Notes under the pieces: generated by a model | Databases searched by the model: none | Seen by the model: only the letters and a program-made list of their open reading frames with translations | What the model was told of the DNA's origin: nothing | Shown: one piece after another, positions 1-11,269 of the stretch | Layout of the letters: each line of letters begins with the position of its first letter | Numbering within the stretch: position 1 is the first letter of the stretch | Program-made: the position numbers and the translations under genes | From: Tetradesmus obliquus | Lineage: Eukaryota; Chlorophyta; Chlorophyceae; Sphaeropleales; Scenedesmaceae | DNA length: 64,000 nucleotides | Direction of reading: 5' to 3' | NCBI GenBank assembly: GCA_030272155.1 | Contig: CP126198.1 | Location: forward strand, 682,001-746,000

Positions 1-68
1 TGGCTTAGGATCAACAGGCAAACGACAGCGCCATTCATCATGCCTGCCATGCATTGTGCCTGCAACAG

Positions 69-620
69 GGCAAGGATGCCGCCAAGGAAGGCAGCAGCGC
101 CCTCACACTGTTGGACTACCAGCAGCATCCGCAGAACCCACTGCCTGTTGCTGCCATCCACCTTGCATGCTGCACCAAAAGCTGCCATCAAGCATCTGCA
201 CCACCACAGGGCAAAGATGCAGCTGCCGCAGGCAGCAGCGTTCACTCCTCAAGCACACATATCACTACATGTCTGCCACCATCTACGCTGTGATGGTTGC
301 GCGCAGGGCGCAAGGATGCAGCCAAGGAAGGCAGCAGCGCCCTTACGCTGTACCATTGAAACCCCTCTGCCTGTTGCTGCCATCTAGCTTGCATGCTGCA
401 CTGATTTCTGCCATCAACCATCTCTGCAACATTACAGGGCAAGGATGCGGCCAAGGAAGGCAGCAGCGCGCTGACGCTGTATCCATAAACCCTCTGCCTG
501 TTGCTGCCATCTAGCCTGCATGCTGCACTGATTTCTGCCACCAACCATCTCTGCAACATGGCAGGGCAAGGATGCAGCCAAGGAAGGCAGCAGCGCACTG
601 ACGCTGTATGACTACCAGCA
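69..620 (+). repeat. Acceptor-side array, 5 copies, RTEL1 exon 565
   Basis: The intron end plus the first ~45 bases of the exon ([14 protein letters not shown]) recur with copy starts near 69, 210, 307, 438 and the real exon at 565, each after a CAG. Spacing is 141, 97, 131 and 127 bp. Only the last copy continues into the motif Ia coding sequence. The copy at 307 carries an insertion and the copy at 210 is diverged. Bases 1-55 hold nothing I recognise. Confidence 0.85.
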
Positions 621-3600
621 GCAGCAGGCGGGCATTGGGGCACCTGCAGACCCAGCAGCAGCGCAGCACAAGGGCCCCTCCATCATCTACAGCAGCAGGA
701 CGCACAGCCAGCTGGCGCAAGTGATCAAGGAGCTGCGCAACACCAGCTACAGGTGCGGCCAGCTAGCGCTGCATATGCTAATGGCGTGTTATGCTGACAC
801 CAGCAGTGTTTGGTGGGAGGACCGGCCTGTCAATAGGCAACATCAAGGAGCTGCGCAACACCAGCTACAGCTGCGGCCTGCGTGGCATGCAACCATCCGC
901 TTGCACAGGATCTGTGTGAGTACTAAGCGTGAACGCAGCATGTGCACTGCTGTGTTATGGTCATGCCGACGTTGCTCCTTGTCGCACTAGGCAGGGTTGG
1001 AAACCGTCACTGCCCACTGCAGGGTGTTGTGCAGGCAGCAGCCTGCTGTCACATTAGTGAAGGGTGTGTCACCCGAGCATTACAACAACAATGTGTCCAC
1101 ACGAACCTCGTACTATGCACTACTCGCCTGCTTGCATGCAGCTGGCTGTAACCTCGGTGTCAACAGCAGCAGCCAGCTACCGTTTGTCAACAACTGCCAG
1201 TGCATGCACTGCAGTCTACACCTGCAATGGTAAGAGCACAGGCAATCTTGCTTGGCGCTGGTCTGCCACAGGCATTGCGTAGCCATTTTCACAGCACTGT
1301 GCGAGCTTGCTGTTTTTTTGCATCTCACACCCACGACAGTATCGGCAACTCAATACGAAGGAACCTATGTGCTGCGTCTGCAGCTGCCTGCAGGGTGCTC
1401 ACCAGTGTGCTGGGCTCCCGCAAGCAGCTGCATCTGCACCAAACCAAACTTAACACCGTCTGACCGTTGAACTTCCCCATACTGTGTGTTTTGGCTGCAG
1501 GGTGCGCACCACGGTGCTTGGCAGCCGCACACAGCTGTGCCTGCACTAAACCTAACACTGTCTAACTGATTTAACTCTGTTGCATCGTGCTGCGTCTGCA
1601 GGGTGCGCACCACGGTGCTGGGCAGCCGTACCCAGCTGTGCCTGCACGACAAGGTGTCTAAGCTTGCGGGGCAGGCCGCCAACTTCACCTGCAGGGCGCT
1701 GGTGGCGCACAAGCAGTGCAGGTGGTGAGTGCGGCTGGTTGTCTGGCTGGCTGCTTGGATGTGTGGTGACGTGCCTTTGAAAATCACGATGCGAGGTCCT
1801 GGCGGCGCACACGCAGTGCAGGTGGTGAGTGCGGCTGGCTGGCTGATGTGGTTTGCCTCACAAATGTGATGCGGGCTCTTGGCGGCGCACAAGCAGTGCA
1901 GGTGGTGAGTGCAGGGGCATTGGCTGGGCTGCTGCTGTTGTGGTGCGTTGGTGGCGCGCAAGCAGTGCCGGTGGTGAGTTTTGTTCTCCGTGCCTGAACG
2001 CCTGCTGCTGCTGGCGGCGGAACCAATTGTGGACCTGCAAGTTGTCGAGCAAGCTGGCTGCACTGCTGCGTCTTCCAAGCACACCCCTGGCGCCCGCTGT
2101 GGTCAGTTCGATGCATGTTCGTCGCCTTCATTGCTTGCAGGCACACCAAGCACTGCCAGGAGCGTGTGATGAACGATGTGATGAAGGCGCTGTCTGCTGC
2201 TTTTGCAGTGTGGTGTGGTGTGCTGCATGCTGGACGCCTGCTGCTGTGTTTGTTTGGCCTGCTGCAGGCACACCAAGCACCGTCAGCAGCGCGCGATGAA
2301 GGAGCTGGCTGCTGCTTTTGCGGTGTGGTGTGCTGCATGCTTGACGCCTGCTGATGTGTGTGTTTGGCCTGCTGCAGGCACACCAAGCACCGTCAGCAGC
2401 GCTCGATGAAAGAGCTGGCTCTGCTGCTGTTGCGGTGTGGTGTGGTGTGGTGTGCTGCATGCTTGACGCCTGCTGTTGTGTTGCTTTGGCCCGCTGCCGG
2501 CGCACCCAGCACCGCCAGGTGAATGCGCGATAGAGCTGTCTGCTGTTGCAGCTGCTGAGCACGACGCTGGCATATGTTGTGGGTTATGTCATGCGCTTCT
2601 CACGCCTGCTGTTGTGTTGCTTTGGCCTGCTGCAGGCACACCAAGCACCGGCAGGAGCGCGTGATGAAGGAGCTGTCTGCAGCTGCTTTTGCGGTGTGGT
2701 GTGCTGCATGCTTGACGCCTGTTGTTGTGTTGCTTTGGCCGGCTGCAGGCACACCAAGCACCGCCAGGAGCGCGTGATGAAGGAGCTGTCGTCAGCTGTG
2801 CCTGCACCGGTTGATATTGAGGAGCTGGTCAAGATCGGGCGGCATGCAGAGGTGGGATGGGCCGGATCTTATTCAGATCTTTAAATCACCACTGGAGATC
2901 TGTTGAATGTATATTGAAAACCGTGTGGTGATTGAGAAGCTGGTCAAGATCGGGCGGCATGCAGAGGTGGGGTGGGGCTGGTGGGGGCATCTGCTGCTGC
3001 TGCAGCAGCAGCACGCTGCAGTCACATCTTACTCTGCATGCGCTGGCACACGCCCCTGCAGCTGCTGTGCTGTTCATCGGCTCTGCAGCTGAGGGATTGC
3101 AAGCAGCAGTGTAGGCAGCGCCCTCCCCCTGATCTCCTGTTGATGAGTTATGAGCCTACACGATGCAGTGTTCTCTTGCCGCTCTGTGTGCATGTGGAGA
3201 CCACCTTGCAATTGCTGCTGTTTGTCGCTGGCCTCCCCCAGGTGTGCCCCTATTTCCTGTCGCGTGACATGGCCAACACTGCTGAGGTCATCTTCATGCC
3301 TTACAACTACCTGGTGGATAGCCAGGTGTGTTTGGGGGGAATGTTTGCAGCTTGCACCATAATGCCTTGAAATGGACTTGGTGGTGTAGCAATTGAGTGT
3401 GCAACACTGCTGAGGTCATCTTCATGCCATACAACTACCTGGTGGACAGCCAGGTGAGGCGGGGCTTTTTGCAGCTTGCACCATAATTGCCTTGAAATGG
3501 AAGTTGGTGGTGTAGTGATTGAGTGTGCAACACTGCTGAGGTCATCTTCATGCCACACTATACAACTAATTGGTGGACAGCCAGGTGAGGGTGCTGTTGT

Positions 3601-4032
3601 TTGCATTACCATCCGGCACTTTAGGGTTGTGCAGAGGAAGGCTTAGTACTGCTGAGGTCAACTTCATGCCCCCTACAACCACCTGCTCGACAGCCAGGTG
3701 TGTTCCCTCTTGCTCTTCGTTGTTCAGTTGGTGTTACTTGGACTTGCATAGGCATGAGAGCGGCTCTGGGGTTGTGCGTCGAGGTTTAGCACTGCTTAAC
3801 GTTACCTGTGGAGTCTGACATGCAACGTTGCATGGTGCCTGACTAGTGTGCAAACCGCTATATGATTATGCTCTGCACTGTCATGGTGTACTTGTTGTCA
3901 GGCAGCTGCTAGTATGCTGCACATGGCGCGCTCTCTGCAGCGGCTTTGTGTGCAGCTGCTAGTATGCTGCACAGCAGACTGGCGTGGTGTTGCAGCCGGC
4001 TCACTGCTGCTGCTGTCTGCCGCTGCCGCCGC

Positions 4033-4069
<37 letters not shown>

Positions 4070-7000
4070 GCAGTCTCGCAGCCAGCTGTCGGGCATCAAC
4101 TGGACCAATGCAGTCATCATCATCGACGAGGCACACAACATTCAGGCGAGACAGCATTGGTAGTTGCGGCACCTTGCGTCCTTTTGCGCATCAATGCCAG
4201 CAGACCTGATAAGCCAATGTGCAGAGGCCGATGCTGCCTGCCTGTCGCCACCTGCACCCCCGGGATACCTATCAGTCTTTTGAAAGTCAAATGCCGTTTT
4301 GCTTCTGCCGCCGAACATCTTGCGCATGGCCTGCAGGATGCGTGCAACAGCAACGCCAGCTTCGACTTGAGCGGGGATCAGCTGCTCGCAGCCATACAGG
4401 AGATGGAGTCAGCAGCAGGCGTGGTCAAGGTGCGGGGTAACCCGCGGGTTAATCCTAGACGTTAAGGGTTGGCTATCCATGGCTATCCATGGTTGACCAG
4501 TCGCATCTGTCACCATTTTGCTGGCCATTATCCAAAAGATTGCCCCCAGCAAGAGGGCGTCATCAGCGGGCGGGCACCCTGGTGGTAAGGAAGCCTGCTG
4601 AGCACTGCGATGCGCCTGCCTGCAATGCTGCTGCTGCTGCACGCAAACCTGCAGGAAAAAGTCAGCAGCGAGCCAACTTATGGCGGCAACAGCGGCTTGC
4701 CAAGCAAAGCAATCCGTCTGCCTGCTATGTGTCGTCCTGCCGCTGCACACAGTTCGCAAACGTGCTGATTGCTGCGCTGCGCACTTGCTGTGTTGCTGCG
4801 CTGTTGCTGCTGCAGGAGAACATCAGCAGCGGCCGCGCACAGGAGGGCCTCACTGTGTATCATGAGGGTGGTCAGCTGATGCCCAGCAGTGACGCCTGCC
4901 TGCAGTACTTCTGCCATTGCACTCAAAGTTTCAGGAGAACAGTAGCAGCGGGCAAGCGTACGGCGGTCACAGCAGCCTGCTAAGCAACTAAATGCGCGTG
5001 CCTGTATTGCCGCTGCATGACCACTCTTGCAGGAGAACATCAGCAGCGGCCGCGTGCAGGAGGGGCTGACGGTGTACCACGAGGGTGGACAGCTGATGCC
5101 ACCCAGTGACGTGCTTGACATCAGCCTGCCAAGCACCTCAACGCGCTTGGCTGCACTTCCGCTGCCGCTGCACACACCTGCAGGAACACTGAGGCAGCGG
5201 GCGCACACATGGCGGTCACAGTGGCCTGCTAAGCAATGCGACTCACTTGCCTGCTATGCTTCTTCCTGCCGCTACACCCACACTTGCAGGAGAACATCAG
5301 CAGCGGCCGTGCGCAAGAGGGGCTGACTGTGTACCATGAGGGTGGTCAGCTGATGCCCAGCAGTGACGCGGGGCAGCAGGCGGAGCTGCTGGACAGGCTT
5401 GGCCTGGGAGTGAAGCTGCTGAGCGGTGAGCTGTGTTTGGGGTTTAGGGCTTGGGTTTACGTCTTTCAGGGTTTATGGTTTAGGGTTGAGGCTTAGGGTG
5501 TACTGGGGCTGCTGGACAGGCTGGGCCTGGGAGTGAAGCTGCTGAGCGGTGAGCTGTGGTGTGGGGTCTGGGGTTTATTGTGTGGTTTACTCGTAATTAA
5601 TTGATTGTGTGGTTTACGGTTTGGGTGAGGCTTTGGTTTTGGGACTTTGGTTCATTGGGGCTGCTGGACAGGCTGGGCCTGGGGGTGAAGCTGCTCAGCG
5701 GTGAGCCGTGGATTGTGGTTCAGGGTTTGTGGGTGAGGTTTCTGTTCAGGGACTTTGGTGCAGTGGGGCTTTTGGGGAGGCTGGGTCTGGGAATGAAGCT
5801 GCTGAGCGGTGAGCTGTCTCTCCAGGGTTGATGTTTGGGGTTGAAGGTACAGCTCCAAGTGCAGTGTTGGGGTGTAGAGGAGCTGCTGGTCAGGCTGGGC
5901 CTGGGCGCCTGGCTTGAAGCTGCTCAGTGTGAGGCGCAGAGACGTGTGTGTGCCAAGGTATGCCCAGACACTGGCCCCGCCGAAATACCTACAGACACTG
6001 GCCCCGCCTAAATGCATACAGACACTGGCCCCGCCCGAATGCATACACAGTGGTGCTGATGTGCCCCGCCAACAGCCAGACAGTCTCCCGGAGTGAGTGA
6101 GTGAGTGACTACCCAGGCAGCTCTGCAGCTCCTGGGTAAGTTAAGGCTAAGAGGGTGTGTGTGGCCAGGGGCGGCGGCCCTGGGCTCCACACCCTCTACC
6201 CGCATCTATTGCAGTCTCCCGGCCCCGCGCACACACGCGCTGTGGTGCACACGGTGCTGTCGATCTGCCCCAGGCAGCATTGGGACGCTGCAAGCCGCCA
6301 TGCAACTCTTTGCAAGCTGACTACACACAGTCGCATAAATGCAGCAGCCCAACTGTGATGATTTGACACAGCTCTGTGCGCATGACCGTTCTACTTATCG
6401 ACTACTCAATTGCTGCAACTGCACTGCTGCAATGCACTGCCCGCAGCTCTCTACCAGCGCGTCTGTGAGCTGGACCCAGCAGCAGGGCCAGCAGCAGCAG
6501 CAGCAGCAGCAGGCGGCAGCAGCAGCGGCAGTGCATTAGGTGATGGCGTTGCTCACAAGGGTGAGGCGCTGCTGGCAATGCTTGGGGAGCTGCAGATCAC
6601 CCCTGAGTCGTACAGCGGGCACCTGCAGCCGCTGCTGATGGACGTGAGTGGACGGATAGTTCTGCATTTTTGGTTTATTGAATTGGCTGTTTGTGGATAG
6701 TTTTTGTACCGATGATTGCAGCAGAGTGGACTGTGCGTGGCTGATGGAGCTATGCGTTGCAGCTGAGCCTCACTAGCCGGTAGTTTTGGTTAGATTGTGC
6801 ATCAGCAGCAGCAGTACGGCCGTCCTCCTGGCGCTGCTGGCGATGCTTGAGGAGCTGCAGATCACTCCTGAGTCGTACAGCGGGCACCTGCAGCCGCTGC
6901 TATGTACGTGAGAGGACAGACAATGCTGTTTTGTGGTTTATTGAATTGGCTGTTTGCGGATGATATTTGTATTGATGATTGGAGCAGAGTCATCTGTGCA

Positions 7001-8741
7001 TGGTTGATGATGCTATGTGCAACTGAGGCCAACTAGCTGGCAGGTGACCATTGCAAATGTGCATCAGGATCAGCAGTGCGCACATCATACGTGCTTGCAT
7101 GCGCTGTGCTGTGCAGCTGCTGCAACAGCCGTGGCGGCTGCGTGACCCGCCCAGCATGTTGGTGAACCCCAAATTCATGTGCTGTTGCCACGCAGGCTGC
7201 TGGCGTGCTGTCTGATCATGAGCTGGCCAGCGGCAGGGCCATGGCCACAGGCTGGTTGATTGCCTCAATATGTTTTATGTAGCCATTTGCTGACATGCAT
7301 TACGTCTCTCTTACAATTTTTGCTGCTGCGCAGGCTGCTGGCGTGCTGTCGGACCATGAGCTGGCCAGTGGCAGGGCCATGGCTGCACGATCAGGCGTGG
7401 TGGCGGGCGGGTGAGTGCAGCAGCAGAGGGTGCAGCTATGCTCTGCATCAGCCTTCCCAGCGCGCAGCCAGCTGCATAGTAGGTGTGCATGGCTGCATGT
7501 GGGTGCATGTGGGTGCATGGCTGCATGTGGGTGCATGTGGGTGCATGGCTGCATGTGGGTGCATGGCTGCATGTGGGTGCATGGCTGCATGTGGGTGCAT
7601 GTGGGTGCATGGCTGCATGTGGGTGCATGGCTGCATGTGGGTGCATGGCTGCATGTGGGTGCATGGCTGCATGTGGGTGCATGTGGGTGCATGGCTGCAT
7701 GTGGGTGCATGGCTGCATGTGGGTGCATGGCTGCATGTGGGTGCATGGCTGCATGTGGGTGCATGGCTGCATGTGGGTGCATGGCTGCATGTGGGTGCAT
7801 GGCTGCACGATCAGGCGTGGTGGCGGGCGGGTGCGTGGGTGTTGGGCAGGGAAGAGGCTGGCTGTGCTTGCCTTATCGGATGGGGTTAATTGCGTTGGCC
7901 CACAGGAGCAGGAGCAGGCGTGGTGGCGGGCGGGTGAGCAGGTTGTGAGCTGAACATATAACTGCCTGCCCGATGCACTGGCAGCTGCACACAGTATATG
8001 CGCCATGTGGTGGCGGGCGGGTGAGTGCAGTGGCACAGGGCGGAGCTATGCACTGCGTCAGTCTCCCCAGCGCAGCAGCAGATACACAGTAGGTGTGTGC
8101 GACGCTATGGCGCCCACCCTCACAAGCTGTGGCTGCTGCTGACTGCGTCCTGATGTGGCTGTTGGTCGGGATGGCAGGCATGCTGAATTGCTTCAGCTGC
8201 ACACTGTTGTAGCTATTTATGCGTGCTGACTTGTGTGCACTGCGACCCATCTCTTGTGCAAGCTGTCTCTGCTGCTGGCTCTCTTGTATCAATTGCGCGC
8301 TGAACTGCTTGCGCTGGGCTTCCACATGTTCCGTTGCATCGCAGGCTGTCTGCACTGCTGGCGGCGCTGGACATTGTGTTTTGCAGCTGCACCTGCTGCG
8401 CCGTCGTCTGAATTGCTGTTGTGTTGCTGTGCATTGCAGGCTGTCTGCGCTGCTGGCGGCGCTCGACATCGTGTTTGCCAGCGCCCTGCCGCTTTGGATC
8501 GACCCTGTGAGGCGCGTCAACGGGCCACCGGCACACCGCGGCTACCGCATGTTTGTGCACAAGCCTGAAAACAAGCAGGGGGGCGGCAAGGTGAGCAGGA
8601 GTCACAGAGCTCAGTCGGATTGCTGTTTGCAGTGACAGCGCTTGACGATGTGTGCGTAGGCAGCATGTTGTGCCGCAGCTGCTGCAGCGCCAGGGCACAA
8701 AACACATGCTCTGCTCCTGCTGGTGCCACTGCTGATGATGC

Positions 8742-8785
<44 letters not shown>

Positions 8786-11212
8786 AGAAGGGCCGGGGCA
8801 CACTGGTGATGGGCGGCTCCCCTACGCTGAGCTACTGGTGCTTCATCCCAGGTGGGGTTGAAAGTAAAAAGAATGCAACCTGGATGAAGGAATGCAATGT
8901 GTGGGTCAGCTGCGTGGCGTTACGGCTTACTGACAAACCTATTTACTGTAGGCCTGTCCATGGTCAGCCTGCGGCAACTGCCGCTGCGCAGCGTGCATCC
9001 GACCATCACTGACTTGTGTGTGGCTGTAGATCCCAACTGTTTATCTGTTTTTGGGGGCCGTGCCACTGCAGGCGTGCCCATAGCCATGTGGCGGCAGCTG
9101 TACAGTAACCATCGACTTGGCGATTGTGGCTTCATTGTTTACGTGCTTGCTCACTGCGCTCGTGTGTCTGCCTATTCAAACCTTCAAACCGCAGGCGTGT
9201 CCATGGTCAGCCTGCGGCAGCTGCCGCTGCGCAGTGTGCTGCTCACCAGCGGCACACTTTCACCCCTGGAGTCCTTTGCGCACGAGCTGCAGCTGGGGTT
9301 CAAGTACACACTGGAAAACCCGCACGTCATCAACAACGACCAGGTGGGCTTATATCAAGCAGCCAGTTTTAGCAATGTGTTTGCGCACGAGCTGCAGTTG
9401 GGGTTCAAGACACCCTAGAAAACCCACACGTCATAAACAATGACCAGGTGGGATGCTGGATTTGTATGCAGGTGCTCAATAACCTGAAATCATGTCTACT
9501 TGGAGCTCATGCGGCTGGCAATGCCTGCTATGTCAGATCGTGCTCTCAATGCACCTGTGCTGCTGACAGGCGTGCTTTGCCATGACCATTGACTGCACAG
9601 CCTGCTGTAAGCAAGCAGCGCTTCTGCAGATGTGTGTTGTAGCCTGCCCATGCTGCTGCCGCTCTTGCCAGCTTTGGGTGCGGCAGGGTTAGGCTGGGCG
9701 CCACAGCTGTAAATGCATGCAGCCACGAGCACACAGATCTGCCTGCTTTGGTGATAACGCCACTGCTGCTGCTGCTGCTGTTGCTGGCAGGTGTGGGTCG
9801 GTGTGATTGGCTCGGGGCCGACTGGCGTTACTCTCAACTCCAGTTTTGCCAACAGGAACAGCGACAGGTGCGGGCGGCGTTCCAAACAATATGCAGTATG
9901 TGACGCAGCATGTGCAGTACATGCCAGCTCACGTGCAACCATTATTGCCAAGTTACCACAGTCGGGCCGCAGGCCCACCCACTGAAGAGCCAGATGAGGC
10001 TCATGGGGTGCAAATGGTGACGGCTGGCCATAGTGTTCCTGTTGGCGACAGGAACAGCAACAGGTGCGGCTGGGGTTGATGACGCAGCTTATGGTGTGGC
10101 TGACGGTGGTTGATGCAGCTTGTGCACTATGTGCCAGCCCAATCTGAACGGGGGAAAATCTGGTTGGGCGCTGCGCTTGGGGCTGCGCTAGACACATTGT
10201 GTCATGCGGCAGGGTGAGCGGGGCAACATTCGGATGCATGCAAGCAGGCTAGCCAAACATGTGACTCGCATATGTCTGCTGCACTCTGCTGCACGCTGCA
10301 GGTACAAGGACGAGCTGGGCCACGCCATCGTCAACATTGCACAAATTGAAAACTTGATCAACACCATGTACATTGCGCCTGTGGTGGTATGATGCCTTGC
10401 AGGTACAATGATGAGCTGGGGCACGCCATCGTCAACTTTGGCACGGTGACACAGCATGTGCACCACATGCAAGGCAAACGCATCCCTATCTTTGCGCGCT
10501 GACACAGCATGTGCAGCAGATGCCAGCCATATCACCTAAACCACGACATCTTCTGCACGCTTGCCTATTTGTGCTGCAGGTACAAGGACGAGTTGGGCCG
10601 CGCCATAGGCAACTTTGCACAAATTGAAAACTTGATCAACACCATGTACATTGCGCCTGTGGTGGTATGATGCCTTGCAGGTACAAGGATGAGCTGGGGC
10701 ACGCCATCGTCAACTTTGCACGGGTGGTGCCTGACGGGCTGCTGGTCTTCTTCCCGGCCTACGGCGTCATGCAGAGCTGCCTGGACCACTGGAAGGCCAG
10801 CAGCGGGCCAGGTGCGGCGCTGCTGCTGCTGTGTGTGTTGTATCGTGCTGGTGCTGTTCTGTGATGCAGGCTCTGACCACTGGAAGGCCAGCAGCGGGCC
10901 AGGTGCGCCGCTGCTGCTGCTGCTGCTGCTGCTGTGTATGTGTAGGTGTGTGTGTTGCATTGAGCTTGTGCTGTTGTGTACTGCATGCATGCCTGGACCA
11001 CTGGAAGGCCAGCAGTGGGCCAGGTACGGCGCTGCTGCTGCAGTGTGTGTTGTATTGTGCCGGTGCTGTTCTGTGATGCAGGCTCAGACCACTGGAAGGC
11101 CAGCAGCGGGCCAGGTGCGGCGCTGCTGCTGCTGTGTGCGTATTGTGCTTGTGCTGTTGTGTACTCCGTGCATGCCTTTACCACTGGAAGGCCAGCAGCG
11201 GCCCAGGTGCGG

Positions 11213-11269
<57 letters not shown>

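Noticed and set aside
40..643. Open frames at 40-514 (+) and 242-643 (-)
   Set aside because: They run through copies of an RTEL1 exon start in different frames; only the copy at 565 continues into conserved helicase sequence.
6180..6330. An extra RTEL1 exon around 6200-6320
   Set aside because: The exon ending at 5425 joins in frame directly to 6447 ([13 protein letters not shown]), so no intervening exon is needed.
7300..8036. Long open frames on both strands over 7300-8036, up to 241 codons
   Set aside because: They are produced by a stop-free 18-bp minisatellite in an RTEL1 intron; the peptide is a [16 protein letters not shown] repeat with no protein character.
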